From Novosphingobium album (ex Liu et al. 2023) (lineage in GTDB: Bacteria > Pseudomonadota > Alphaproteobacteria > Sphingomonadales > Sphingomonadaceae): a stretch of DNA of 64,000 bases. Each line of letters opens with the position of its first letter. Position 1 is the first letter of the stretch. The position numbers were made by a program, and so were the translations under genes. Under the pieces are notes generated by a model that saw only the letters and a list, made by a program, of their open reading frames with translations, ran no database searches and was not told the origin of the DNA. The DNA lies in assembly GCF_029076845.1 (NCBI RefSeq), contig NZ_JARESE010000082.1:40830-104829 (forward strand), in the 5' to 3' direction. Positions 16,712 through 25,989 of the stretch are shown piece after piece.

Positions 16712-17560
16712 TCAGTCGTCGCCAAGATTGCCGGAAAGGAACCTGGATATGCGCTCGCAAGCCTCGCGCAGCCGCTGTCCGGCCCGTTCCACTTGCCCGG
16801 CCGATTGCGACAGGTGGAAGCCCGCCATGACCAGCGCGATCGTCACCTTGTCGCGCGCGTCATAGATCGGCGCCATGATCGCCATCAGCGAATAGGCCTG
16901 GTCCGGCCGAAGTTCGAGCAGCGGGATCACCGGCAGTTCGTCGGTCCTGGCATCGAGCAGCGAGGTCGCGCCCGGATCGACTTGCGCCGCGCCCGGACGA
17001 CGCACCAGCGCGATGAAGCCATGCTCGCGCACGAATTCCATGCCGCGCGTCATCAGGTCGACCTGTTCCGGGCTGGGGCGCGGGTCGGTCCGGTCCAGCC
17101 AGGCATCGGCCTCGCGCGGGGCGCGGGCGTAGAAGGCGATGGCCTGGACCGAGCGCAAGGGCATCCGCGTGCCGAGCGGCACCGGATAGCCGACATGGCT
17201 GAGCGATGCCGCGCGGTCGCGCAAGTGGATGACATCGCCTTCCAGGAAATAGGCGCCGCACACGACATCGAATTCATCGGCCAGCGCGCGCATTTCCGGC
17301 TGCGCGACTTGCAGCGGCGAGAAATGGTCCGCCGCCGTCCGGCCGATCGCGGCGAGCGCGGGGCCCAGCACGTAAGTCTTGTCGCCGGTGCGATAGAGAT
17401 AGCCGACATCGACCAGCCCGGTCAGCAGCGCGTGGCACGTGGCGCGGCTGAGCTTCAGCGCGCGGACCAGATCGGTCAGGGCGAAAGCCTGGCCGGGATG
17501 ATCGGCGATGAAATTGAGGATGGCGGCAACACGCCGGACACCGGGCGAAGAACGCGACAT
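16712..17560 (-). CDS. IclR family transcriptional regulator
   Basis: 282 residues. An N-terminal winged helix-turn-helix (RRVAAILNFIADHPGQAFAL, then TDLVRALKLSRATCHALLTG) is joined to an IclR effector domain (VAQPEMRALADEFDVVCGAY, AIAFYARAP). Its gene lies about 210 bp downstream of the leftward acyl-CoA ligase gene and is co-directional with it and the phosphotransferase gene, so it may control one or both. Effector unknown. Confidence 0.88.
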   Translation of the reverse strand: MSRSSPGVRRVAAILNFIADHPGQAFALTDLVRALKLSRATCHALLTGLVDVGYLYRTGDKTYVLGPALAAIGRTAADHFSPLQVAQPEMRALADEFDVVCGAYFLEGDVIHLRDRAASLSHVGYPVPLGTRMPLRSVQAIAFYARAPREADAWLDRTDPRPSPEQVDLMTRGMEFVREHGFIALVRRPGAAQVDPGATSLLDARTDELPVIPLLELRPDQAYSLMAIMAPIYDARDKVTIALVMAGFHLSQSAGQVERAGQRLREACERISRFLSGNLGDD

Positions 17561-17650
17561 ATTCTCTTTCGCTATTTCGAATTTAGCGGCCTAGGTGCTC
17601 CATCACCCCCCGTCAATAGCACCGCAAGCGTGTTTCGAAACGCGCATGGC

Positions 17651-17760
17651 GGCACCAGCCCGCTGGGCCACCCGGCTTCCCATCGGAATGATACTTTGTG
17701 AAAGGCAAGGTGGGGTATCGGGTTGGTGCCGCAACGAAATGCGCTCTTCCGCGCATTTCC
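17651..17760. repeat. Intergenic palindromic repeat, copy 1
   Basis: GGCACCAGCCCG (from 17651) is mirrored by CGGGTTGGTGCC (ending 17730). A compact hairpin follows: AAATGCGC (17737-17744), loop TCTTCC, GCGCATTT (17751-17758). The hairpin and adjoining GGTGCCGC are nearly the same as at 39161-39194, and inverted at 39877-39916. It lies 10 bp past the stop of the leftward acyl-CoA ligase gene. Confidence 0.7.
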
Positions 17761-17770
17761 CAACCACTTT

Positions 17771-19345
17771 TCACACCCGGCCCAGCCGCTCGGCCATCAT
17801 GCTCGCGATCTGGCGGCGCGCCACCTTGTTGCTGTGAAGCAGCGGCACGTCCTCGCGCGCGATCGCGACATAGGCGCGCGGCACCTTGTAGCTGGACAGA
17901 CGCTGGCGCAGCGCGCGCTCGATCGCGGCGAAATCGAGTTCCACCCCTTCGCGCGGGACCACCGCCGCCACGACGAGCTGGCCGCGCTCCTTGTCGGGCA
18001 GTCCGACGACATAGGCATTGTGCACGCCTTCGAGCTGCTGCATCTCCATTTCGACCTCGGCGGGCGAAACGTTCGATCCGGCCGCCTTGATCATGTCGCC
18101 GTTGCGGCCGACGAAATGGATGCGCCGCCCTTGCGGCCGATCCTCCACCAGGCACATGTCGCCCGTGCGGAAATAGCCGTCGGCGGTGAAATGCTCCGCC
18201 CGCTCCACCTTGTGCAGCGCGGGCGTGACCGGATAGCCGCGCACTTGCATCTCGCCCACTTCGCCATCGCCGACCGGCTGGTCGTTCTCGTCGGCGACGC
18301 GGATCTCGTAGCCGGGGCCGAAATGGTCCATCGGCGCGCAGACCGGATAGCCCGGCGCGCGGAAATCATCGCCCCAGGAATAAGGCCCCAGCGTCTCGCT
18401 CATGCCCAGGCCCCACCACGGCCTAGGGCCCTGGATCAGCTTGAGGTCTTCCTCGGCCAGAACGCTGCCCATGGCGAAGCGGCTGTTGCTCAGCGTGCGC
18501 TCGGTGCAGATCGTGGTGGCCCCGGCCATCCAGCTCGGCAACAGGTAGAGCATCATCCCACCCACCCAGAACATCGGCAATTGCGCCATGCAGCGCCCGC
18601 CAGCCGCGATCCCCAGCATTCCGGCCAGCGTACGCGCGCGGAACAGCACCGGGCCGTGCAGGTGCTTGACCCCCTTGGGCAAGGCCATCGACCCGGACGT
18701 GTATATCTCGACGAACTGGTCGGTCGGGTGGACTTCGGCCTCGATCTCGCGCAGCAGATCCTCGCCCACGGTTTCGGCCGCGCCGGTCAGGAAGGCCATG
18801 GGACGGATCGCCGCCGGCAAGCCCGGCCCGCTCGATACGATCCAGCGCAAATAGGGCACGCGCCCCAGCCGCAAGTCACCGCCCGGATGACCGGCCAGTT
18901 CGGGCAGCGCCTCGCCGATCCGCTCGGCATAGTCCTTGCCCAGCATGGCGCGCTGGATCACCAGCCCCTGGATGTCGGACTGGCGCAGCACGCGGACCAG
19001 TTCGTTGGCGCGGATCATCGTGCTGATCGGCACGGCCACGGCGCCGATCCGGCCGATCGCGGCCAGCATCAGCGCGAAATCCGGGCCGTTGCGGAAAATG
19101 AAGCCGACGCGCGCGCCCTTGCCGATGCCTTTGGCGATCAGGCCGCGCGCGATCAGCGCGGAACGCGAATCGAGTTCGGCGAATGTCGCGGCTTCGGCAT
19201 CGGCGGCGTCATCCTCGATGGCGATCGCCACCGCATCGCCGTAAGCCGCCGCCGCCGCGCGAATCAGTTGCGGGAAAGTCTTCGCTTCCGCCGGTTCCGG
19301 GGCAACCGCCCTGTCGCTGCTCACCTCGATCCGTCCTCTCTCCAT
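17771..19345 (-). CDS. AMP-dependent acyl-CoA synthetase/ligase
   Basis: Adenylates a carboxylic acid and transfers it to CoA. The 524-residue ANL-superfamily protein has the P-loop-like EIYTSGSMALPKGVKHLH, the GLGMSETLGPYSWG A5-type motif, DGYFRTGDM and the hinge GRNGDMIKAAGSNVSPAEVE. The final catalytic lysine region is LLHSNKVARRQI. The P-loop differs from the usual TSGTTGxPKG (SGSMALPKG), a common variation. Substrate not predictable. Same strand as the IclR gene, with repeat copy 1 between them. Confidence 0.92.
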   Translation of the reverse strand: MERGRIEVSSDRAVAPEPAEAKTFPQLIRAAAAAYGDAVAIAIEDDAADAEAATFAELDSRSALIARGLIAKGIGKGARVGFIFRNGPDFALMLAAIGRIGAVAVPISTMIRANELVRVLRQSDIQGLVIQRAMLGKDYAERIGEALPELAGHPGGDLRLGRVPYLRWIVSSGPGLPAAIRPMAFLTGAAETVGEDLLREIEAEVHPTDQFVEIYTSGSMALPKGVKHLHGPVLFRARTLAGMLGIAAGGRCMAQLPMFWVGGMMLYLLPSWMAGATTICTERTLSNSRFAMGSVLAEEDLKLIQGPRPWWGLGMSETLGPYSWGDDFRAPGYPVCAPMDHFGPGYEIRVADENDQPVGDGEVGEMQVRGYPVTPALHKVERAEHFTADGYFRTGDMCLVEDRPQGRRIHFVGRNGDMIKAAGSNVSPAEVEMEMQQLEGVHNAYVVGLPDKERGQLVVAAVVPREGVELDFAAIERALRQRLSSYKVPRAYVAIAREDVPLLHSNKVARRQIASMMAERLGRV

Positions 19346-19526
19346 CCCCAGCTTGCGCGCTTGATGCCTTGCCCATTCGCGTCAGCCAAGCCCTTCGCGT
19401 GCCGGCACGACGCGGGAGCGACCCGATCCAGCCTGCGCGGGGCCCCTGAATTTGGCCGATAAATTCGCTATGGCAAATACTTTATCGAAATTGCGTATTT
19501 TTGTCCGGCGACGGACTCCCCGCCGC

Positions 19527-20924
19527 CTAGCTGTCGGCAAAGGCGAAAGGCTGGACCGTGCGGCGATATTCGTCGCTGACGATCTCACGGCCGATCGGCG
19601 GGGCGGAGCGTGCGGTGCATTCGGGGCGGTTGCACAGCCGGCAGGTCACGCCCACCCGCGTCGCCACAGCTTGCGCCGGGTCCACGCCTTGCGCATAGAC
19701 CAGCCGGCCCGCCTCCCTGGCCCCGCAGGCCAACGCCACCGCGCGCAGCACGCGCGGCCGGTCATGGCTGCCACCGCCCGCGCAAACCGTCCGCGCGATC
19801 GAGAAGAAGCGCTGGCCGTCCGGCAATTCGAGCCACTGCGTGATGATCTCGCCCGGCCGGCGAAACGCCTGGTGCACGCTCCACAGCGGGCAGCCGCCGC
19901 CATGCGCGGCGAAAGGGAAGCCCGCGCCGTCGAGCCGCTTGGAGACATTGCCCGCCTCGTCAATGCGGATGAAGAAGAACGGCACGCCCTCCTCGCCCGG
20001 CCGGTGCAGCGTGGTGAGGCGATGGGCGACTTGCTCGAAGCTCGCGCCGAACAGCCGGCTCAGCGCCTCGATATCGTAATGCCGTTCCCCCACTGCCCTG
20101 GCGAAGCGGGCATAAGGCATGATCAGCGCCGCCGCGCCATAGCCGGCCAGTGCCCGGCGCACGAGCGTCTCGGCCGTCCGGCTGGCGAAAGTCCCGGCCC
20201 GCGCGGCCTGCGCGATGGCGCTGCGCATCGCGGTATAGGCGATATGCGCGGCAAGCTGATAATGGCGGCTGGCGGCATCGAGCGTGTCGGCGATCAGCAA
20301 TTGCTGGTTGTGCCGATCGAACCGCCGCACCGAATCGACCAGCACATCAGGCGGCACGAACCGCACGCGCACGCCCTTCTTCGCCAGCCAGGGCCGCGAT
20401 CCGCCCTCGGCGGCGATCTCGGCCGCCAGTTCCTCGGCGCGGGCATCCAGATCGGGGAAATGGTTGTGCCGGGCCGCCAGGAAGCGCTGGGCCTCGCTCA
20501 CCGGATCGGTCTCCTCGGCATCGCTGCCGGCGAAGCGCTGCTCGGCCAGCGCCTGCTGCTCGCGCGTGTAGGCGCCGTGGAGCCGCAGCAGCGCTTCGGA
20601 CACGCCGGGGAAGCTCATCGCCAGGTCCGCCACTTCCAGCGAGGGCAGATCGATATCGGCGAAGATCGGATCGCGCAGCACATCCTCGATCCGGCGGGCA
20701 TAATCCGCGCCATCCTCGCTCGCCAGGTCGGTGATGTCGAGCCCGTAGGACCGCGCCAGCCGCAGCAGCAGGTCAGCCGTGACCGGGCGCTGGTTGCGTT
20801 CGAGCAGCGCGACATAGGATGGCGAGATCTCCAGATCCCCGGCCATGGCCTGCTGCGTCAGGCCCAGTTCGCGCCGCAGGCGGCGCAAGCGGGGGCCGAG
20901 GTAGAGAGGTCTGGTTTCCGCCAT
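19527..20924 (-). CDS. ScfR/RamB-type XRE regulator (glyoxylate/short-chain fatty acid control)
   Basis: 465-residue regulator. The N-terminal XRE helix-turn-helix reads LRRELGLTQQAMAGDLEISP then SYVALLERNQRPVTADLLLR. A central IrrE/ImmA-like region follows with the metal motif lost (HYQLAAHIAYTAM). The C-terminal DUF2083 region has the cysteine cluster GVTCRLCNRPECTARSAPP. Proteins of this architecture (RamB, ScfR) control isocitrate lyase and related acetate genes. Here it is divergent from isocitrate lyase with a palindrome in between, which fits direct control. Confidence 0.9.
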   Translation of the reverse strand: MAETRPLYLGPRLRRLRRELGLTQQAMAGDLEISPSYVALLERNQRPVTADLLLRLARSYGLDITDLASEDGADYARRIEDVLRDPIFADIDLPSLEVADLAMSFPGVSEALLRLHGAYTREQQALAEQRFAGSDAEETDPVSEAQRFLAARHNHFPDLDARAEELAAEIAAEGGSRPWLAKKGVRVRFVPPDVLVDSVRRFDRHNQQLLIADTLDAASRHYQLAAHIAYTAMRSAIAQAARAGTFASRTAETLVRRALAGYGAAALIMPYARFARAVGERHYDIEALSRLFGASFEQVAHRLTTLHRPGEEGVPFFFIRIDEAGNVSKRLDGAGFPFAAHGGGCPLWSVHQAFRRPGEIITQWLELPDGQRFFSIARTVCAGGGSHDRPRVLRAVALACGAREAGRLVYAQGVDPAQAVATRVGVTCRLCNRPECTARSAPPIGREIVSDEYRRTVQPFAFADS

Positions 20925-20950
20925 ACCTTGTCATGATGTCATAGGCACAC

Positions 20951-20977
20951 AACTTTACAACAATTATTTGTAAGGTT
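20951..20977. promoter_or_regulatory. Candidate operator between scfR-type gene and isocitrate lyase
   Basis: AACTTTACAA (20951-20960) and TTGTAAGGTT (20968-20977) form an inverted repeat with one mismatch around a 7-base AT-rich spacer. It is the only AT-rich island in the 145-bp divergent gap. The half-site resembles the TTTGCAAA-type core reported for RamB, so it is the likely regulator site. Confidence 0.6.
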
Positions 20978-21069
20978 TGACAGACGCACTTCGCCAGCCG
21001 TTTTTTTCGCGGATTTCCGCGCATAGAACGCGTCCATCGGAACAACACCCGCCCGAAGGAATGCGAATC

Positions 21070-22662
21070 GTGACTTACCAGCAAACCATCACCGAAGCCG
21101 GTCGCGCGATCGGCCATGAACCGACCTGGCACGGCATCGAGGCCGAATCGGTCGCGCGGATGCGCCTGCAGAACCGCTTCCGCACGGGCCTCGACATCGC
21201 CCGCTATACCGCGCGGATCATGCGCGAGGACATGGCCGCCTACGATGCCGATCCGGCGCACTACACCCAGTCGCTGGGCTGCTGGCACGGCTTCATCGGC
21301 CAGCAGAAGATGATCAGCATCAAGAAGCACTTCGCGTCCACCAAGCGCCGCTACCTCTACTTGTCGGGCTGGATGGTCGCCGCGCTGCGCAGCGAGTTCG
21401 GCCCCCTGCCCGACCAGTCGATGCACGAGAAGACGAGCGTCGCCGCGCTGATCGAGGAACTCTACACCTTCCTCAAGCAGGCCGACGCGCGCGAGCTGGG
21501 GATGATGTTCCGCGCGCTCGACAAGGCGCGCGCGACCGGCGACGAGATGGAGGCCAAGCGGCTGGAGCACGCGATCGACACCTATGAAACGCACGTCGTG
21601 CCGATCATCGCCGATATCGACGCGGGCTTCGGCAACGCGGAAGCGACTTATCTTCTCGCCAGGAAGTTCATCGAGGCCGGTGCCTGCTGCATCCAGATCG
21701 AGAACCAGGTCTCGGACGAAAAGCAGTGCGGCCACCAGGATGGCAAGGTCACGGTCCCGCACGAGGACTTCCTCGCGAAGATCCGCGCGGTCCGCTATGC
21801 CTTCATGGAGCTTGGCGTCGATGAAGGGCTGATCGTCGCCCGCACGGATTCGCTGGGCGCGGGGCTGACCAAGCAGATCGCCTATGTCCGCCAGCCGGGC
21901 GATATCGCCGATCAGTACAACAGCTTCCTCGATTGCGAGGAAGTCGACGCGAGCCAGCTTGGCCACGGCGATGTCCTGATCAGCCGCGACGGCAAGCTGA
22001 TGCGGCCCAGGCGCCTGCCTTCGAACCTCTATCAGTTCCGCCCCGGAACCGGCGAGGATCGCTGCGTGCTCGATTGCATCACCGCGCTGCAGAACGGCGC
22101 GGACCTGCTGTGGATCGAGACCGAGAAGCCGCACATCGGCCAGATCGGCGGCATGGTGAACCGCATCCGCGAAGTCGTCCCCAACGCCAAGCTGGTCTAT
22201 AATAACTCGCCCAGCTTCAACTGGACGCTGAACTTCCGCCAGCAGGTCTACGATGCCTGGAAGGCCGAAGGCCACGACGTTTCGGAGTATGACCGCGACC
22301 GGCTGATGAGCGCCGATTACGACGGCACCGATCTGGGGATCGAGGCGGACGAGCGCATTCGCCACTTCCAGCGCGATTCCTCGCGCGAGGCGGGCATCTT
22401 CCACCACCTCATCACGCTGCCGACCTATCACACCACGGCTCTGTCCACCGACAATCTCGCCCGGGAATACTTCGGCGGGCTGGGGATGCTCGGCTACGTC
22501 AAGCATGTCCAGCGCCAGGAGATCCGCCAGGGGATCGCCTGCGTGAAGCACCAGAACATGGCCGGCTCCGACATCGGCGACGACCACAAGGAATACTTCG
22601 CCGGCGAGGCGGCCCTCAAGGCCGGCGGCGCCCACAACACGATGAACCAATTCGCGGCCTGA
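21070..22662 (+). CDS. aceA: Isocitrate lyase
   Basis: Splits isocitrate into succinate and glyoxylate, the first step of the glyoxylate shunt. The 530-residue length is that of the longer lyase type. The catalytic cysteine is in EKQCGHQDGK (C220), where classic short enzymes read KKCGH. Also visible are DIDAGFGNAEATYLLARKFI, IVARTDSLGA and KLVYNNSPSFNWT. The start is placed at GTG 21070 because AAGGA ends 9 bases upstream; the ATG at 21061 directly abuts that site. Regulated probably by the divergent XRE protein. No malate synthase gene is in the window. Confidence 0.93.
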   Translation: MTYQQTITEAGRAIGHEPTWHGIEAESVARMRLQNRFRTGLDIARYTARIMREDMAAYDADPAHYTQSLGCWHGFIGQQKMISIKKHFASTKRRYLYLSGWMVAALRSEFGPLPDQSMHEKTSVAALIEELYTFLKQADARELGMMFRALDKARATGDEMEAKRLEHAIDTYETHVVPIIADIDAGFGNAEATYLLARKFIEAGACCIQIENQVSDEKQCGHQDGKVTVPHEDFLAKIRAVRYAFMELGVDEGLIVARTDSLGAGLTKQIAYVRQPGDIADQYNSFLDCEEVDASQLGHGDVLISRDGKLMRPRRLPSNLYQFRPGTGEDRCVLDCITALQNGADLLWIETEKPHIGQIGGMVNRIREVVPNAKLVYNNSPSFNWTLNFRQQVYDAWKAEGHDVSEYDRDRLMSADYDGTDLGIEADERIRHFQRDSSREAGIFHHLITLPTYHTTALSTDNLAREYFGGLGMLGYVKHVQRQEIRQGIACVKHQNMAGSDIGDDHKEYFAGEAALKAGGAHNTMNQFAA

Positions 22663-22688
22663 TCCGCGCGAGCCAAGGAAGGAGACGT

Positions 22689-22862
22689 ATGATGACGACC
22701 ACTACGCACGAACCGGCCCGCTCGCGCGCCGTGCTTTCGAACGAGGATTTCAAGCTGCTGCAGGAAGCGGTGCTGTTCTACCTGAAAGCGCATGAGGACG
22801 ACCCGGTCTCATCGAAGTATTCGAACCTCTACCATCGCCTGGGCAGCGCCGTGCGCCGCTGA
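22689..22862 (+). CDS. Small hypothetical protein downstream of isocitrate lyase
   Basis: Not recognised. 57 residues, with a disordered N-terminus and a helical centre (EDFKLLQEAVLFYLKAHEDD, then PVSSKYSNLYHRLG). It starts 26 bp after the aceA stop with a strong ribosome site (AAGGAAGGAG) before a double ATG. A terminator immediately follows its stop, so aceA and this gene form a two-gene operon. Confidence 0.75.
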   Translation: MMTTTTHEPARSRAVLSNEDFKLLQEAVLFYLKAHEDDPVSSKYSNLYHRLGSAVRR

Positions 22863-22863
22863 G

Positions 22864-22890
22864 GCGGGGCAGAGGCCCCGCGAAGAGTTT
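22864..22890 (+). terminator. Terminator of the aceA operon
   Basis: GCGGGGC (22864-22870), loop AGAG, GCCCCGC (22875-22881), then GAAGAG and TTTT at 22887-22890. It starts two bases past the small-protein stop. Confidence 0.75.
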
Positions 22891-23086
22891 TCCTGGGGAG
22901 GAAAACGTGGCCCGTCGCGTGTCGCCCTGATGGCGCGCGGCGGGCCATTCGCTTGTGCCGCGCCGCGCCCGCGATCGCCGGCCAATCTTATCCGCCGGTT
23001 CGGTAGTTACCGAAAGTCCCGCTTACGCAAGTGTCAATCCGATCCGCTTAGGGCCAAGACCGCAATCATCCAGTCTGGGCCCCCGC

Positions 23087-25870
23087 GTGATCGACCTTTA
23101 TCTATCCCTGCACGATCACCACCGCCACGGGATGCTCCCGCTGGCGCTGCTCGTCTGCCTGTTCGCGACCACGACCGCGGTGATGCTGCTGCGCCAGGCG
23201 CGGCTTTCGCGCGGCGCGGCGCGGCGCAACTGGGGACTGGGCGCAGGCGTCTTTACCGGCTTCGGCATCTGGGCGACCCATTTCATCGCACTGCTCGGCT
23301 TCGATTCCGGCTTTGCCGCGCGCTATCTGATCGGCCTGATCCTGGCCTCGCTGGCCGCCGCCATCGCCGCCACCACGATCGGCTTCCTCACGGCGCTGTT
23401 CGTGCCGGGCCGGCGCGGCGCGCTGCTCGCCGCGCTCGTCATCGGCACCGGCATCGCTGCCACCCATTACCTTGGCCTGGCCGCGCTCGACATCCCCGTG
23501 AGGTTCGCCTGGCATGTGGCGCTGGCGCTCGTCTCGCTGCCGCTGGCAATCGCGCCGATCTATCCCGCGCTGCGCTTCGCGCTGCGGCGGCGCGGCCAGC
23601 CCAGCGCCGTGACGGCAGGGCTGCTGCTGGGCCTTGCCGTCATCCTGCACCATTTCACCGCGATGGCCGCGCTGGTCCTGATCCCCGCGCGGCGCGCGGT
23701 TTCCGGCGGCGCGATCTCGCCCGAAACGCTGGCCGGGTGGATCGGCGCGGTCGCGATCGGGCTGTTCGTGCTGTCGATCGTCACGCTGCTGATCAGCCGC
23801 CGGTCGAGCGCGGCGATCGAGGCGAGCGAGCGGCAGTTCAGCCTGCTGGTGAAAGGCATCGCCGATTGCGCCATCTACATGCTGGACCGCGACGGCCGCA
23901 TCTCGAACTGGAATGCCGGGGCCGAGCGCCTGACCGGCTATGCCGCCGAGGAGGCGATCGGCCTGGCGCTGGCGCATCTCCACACCGTGGAAGACCGCGC
24001 CGCCGGCCTGCCTTCGCAGATGCTGGCGCAGGCGCGTGCCGAAGGCCGCTTCAGCGGCAGCGGCTGGTACTTGCGGCGCGACGGCAGCCGCTTCTGGGCC
24101 AGCACGCTGATCGAGGCGATCGCCGGCGACGAAGGGCAGGATCCGGGCTTCGCGATCATCACGCGCGATATATCGCAGTTCAAGCAGCAGCAGGACCTGA
24201 TCGCCGAAACGACGCGGCATCTCGATGCGGCGCTGTCCAACATGCACCAGGGGCTTTGCGTGTTCGATGCGGGCGAGCGGCTGGTGCTGCGCAATCGCCG
24301 GTTCCTCGAACTGTGGGGGCTCAGCGAGGCGGATTGCCCGATCGGCCTTTCGCTGGAAGACTTCATCCATGTCTCGAACCGGGTGCGCTTTGGCATTCCC
24401 GCCACGGAGGAGCGCGTCCGGCGGGCGCGCAAGATGATCCACGATTCGCTGGCCGATCCGCGCAGCCCGCCCACGGTCAGCCGCTTCGGCGAATCGCTCT
24501 ATCTCTCGATCGCCAACCGCCCGCTGCCCGACGGCGGCTGGGTGACGACGTTCGACGACATCAGCGAACAGCGCCAGTCCGAAGCGAAGATCACCCACAT
24601 GGCGCTGCACGACGGGCTGACCGGGCTGGCCAACCGCACCCGGTTCAACCTCGCGCTCGATGGCGATATCGAGGCCGCGATGCGCGCGGGCGCGCAAGTC
24701 GCCGTGGTCGCGATCGACATGGACCGCTTCAAGGAAATCAACGACACGCACGGCCATGCCGCGGGCGATTTCGTGCTGCAGACGATCGCCCGCCGCCTGA
24801 CCGACGACTTGCGCGAAGGCGAGCTGGCGGCACGGCTGGGCGGCGACGAATTCGCCGCCTACAAGCTGTTCGCGCGGGACGACGAACTGGCCGACTTCAT
24901 CACCCGGCTCAACGCCTGCCTGATCGCGCCGGTGGAATGCAACGGCCAGCGGCTTTCGCTGGGGGCGAGCCTGGGCATCGCGGTCTATCCGTCGGACGGG
25001 CCCAATCGCGAGACGCTGCTCAACAACGCGGACCTGGCGATGTATCGCGCGAAAGGCGCTGTCGGCGAGCGGATCTGCACTTACGAGCCGGGCATGGACG
25101 AAACCGCGCGCCAGCGCCGCCAGTTGGCCAACGACTTGCGCAACGCGGTCGACCGGCACGAGTTCACCCTGCTCTACCAGCCGCAGCGCCTGCTCCAGAC
25201 CGGGGAGCTGAGCGGCTACGAAGCCCTGCTGCGCTGGCACCACCCGCGCCGCGGCGTGATATCGCCCAACGACTTCATCCCGATCGCCGAGGAGACCGGC
25301 GAGATCCTGACAATCGGCGCCTGGGTGCTGCGCCAGGCCTGCATCGAGGCGCAGCATTGGCCCAAGGAGCAGAAAGTCGCGGTCAACCTCTCGCCCGTGC
25401 AGTTCCGCCAGGCCGACCTGGCCGATACGGTGCGCGCGATCCTGCTGGAAACCGGCCTTTCGCCCCGCCGGCTCGAACTGGAGATCACCGAAAGCGCGAT
25501 CATCGCCGACAAGCTGCGCGCGCTGCACTGCCTGCGCCAGATCAAGGCGATGGGCGTGAGCGTGGCGATCGACGATTTCGGCACCGGCTATTCCTCGCTC
25601 GATACCTTGCACTCGTTCCCGTTCGACAAGATCAAGATCGACAAGTCCTTCCTCCTGCGCGCGGAAAACAGCGCGCAGGCCCGGGCGATCATCCGCGCGG
25701 TGCTGGCGCTGGGCAAGAGCCTGGAGATCCCGGTGCTGGCCGAAGGGGTGGAGACCGAACGCCAGCTCGAAGTGCTGCAGAAGGAAGGCTGCGAGGAAGC
25801 GCAGGGCTATTACTTCGGGCGGCCCGCGCGGGCGCCCAGCCTGAGCGTCAGCCGCGCGGCCAATTCCTGA
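23087..25870 (+). CDS. MHYT-PAS-GGDEF-EAL membrane c-di-GMP protein
   Basis: 927-residue bifunctional signalling protein. The N-terminal seven-helix MHYT sensor (about 1-240) shows THFIALLGF, THYLGLAAL and HHFTAMAAL, the repeated motif proposed to bind metal or gas. A PAS domain (about 250-365) and a second PAS-like region come next. GGDEF is intact (LGGDEFAAY, about residue 585), with REGE instead of RxxD at the inhibitory site. EAL is intact (YEALLRWHHP about 712; ELEITES; DDFGTGYSS; KIDKSF). Start: GTG at 23087 gives MIDLYLSLHDHHRHG, as in homologues; the longer frame from 22955 is not MHYT-like. Confidence 0.92.
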   Translation: MIDLYLSLHDHHRHGMLPLALLVCLFATTTAVMLLRQARLSRGAARRNWGLGAGVFTGFGIWATHFIALLGFDSGFAARYLIGLILASLAAAIAATTIGFLTALFVPGRRGALLAALVIGTGIAATHYLGLAALDIPVRFAWHVALALVSLPLAIAPIYPALRFALRRRGQPSAVTAGLLLGLAVILHHFTAMAALVLIPARRAVSGGAISPETLAGWIGAVAIGLFVLSIVTLLISRRSSAAIEASERQFSLLVKGIADCAIYMLDRDGRISNWNAGAERLTGYAAEEAIGLALAHLHTVEDRAAGLPSQMLAQARAEGRFSGSGWYLRRDGSRFWASTLIEAIAGDEGQDPGFAIITRDISQFKQQQDLIAETTRHLDAALSNMHQGLCVFDAGERLVLRNRRFLELWGLSEADCPIGLSLEDFIHVSNRVRFGIPATEERVRRARKMIHDSLADPRSPPTVSRFGESLYLSIANRPLPDGGWVTTFDDISEQRQSEAKITHMALHDGLTGLANRTRFNLALDGDIEAAMRAGAQVAVVAIDMDRFKEINDTHGHAAGDFVLQTIARRLTDDLREGELAARLGGDEFAAYKLFARDDELADFITRLNACLIAPVECNGQRLSLGASLGIAVYPSDGPNRETLLNNADLAMYRAKGAVGERICTYEPGMDETARQRRQLANDLRNAVDRHEFTLLYQPQRLLQTGELSGYEALLRWHHPRRGVISPNDFIPIAEETGEILTIGAWVLRQACIEAQHWPKEQKVAVNLSPVQFRQADLADTVRAILLETGLSPRRLELEITESAIIADKLRALHCLRQIKAMGVSVAIDDFGTGYSSLDTLHSFPFDKIKIDKSFLLRAENSAQARAIIRAVLALGKSLEIPVLAEGVETERQLEVLQKEGCEEAQGYYFGRPARAPSLSVSRAANS

Positions 25871-25874
25871 GCGG

Positions 25875-25896
25875 CGCGGCCCGCCTTCGGGCCGCG
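25875..25896 (+). terminator. Hairpin after the MHYT-GGDEF-EAL gene
   Basis: CGCGGCCCG (25875-25883), loop CCTT, CGGGCCGCG (25888-25896). It starts four bases past the stop. There is no U-run, so termination efficiency is uncertain. Confidence 0.55.
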
Positions 25897-25989
25897 ATTG
25901 CCTGACGCCGCGTTCGGGTGCATGGTGCCGGAACGAGTGCGGGGCAAGGATCGAGACCGAATGCGAACCGCCCTGCCGTGCCGCCTGCC

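Noticed and set aside
22792..25905. 1037-codon frame over the MHYT-GGDEF-EAL gene
   Set aside because: Same strand but wrong phase; the alternative frame holds the complete domain set.
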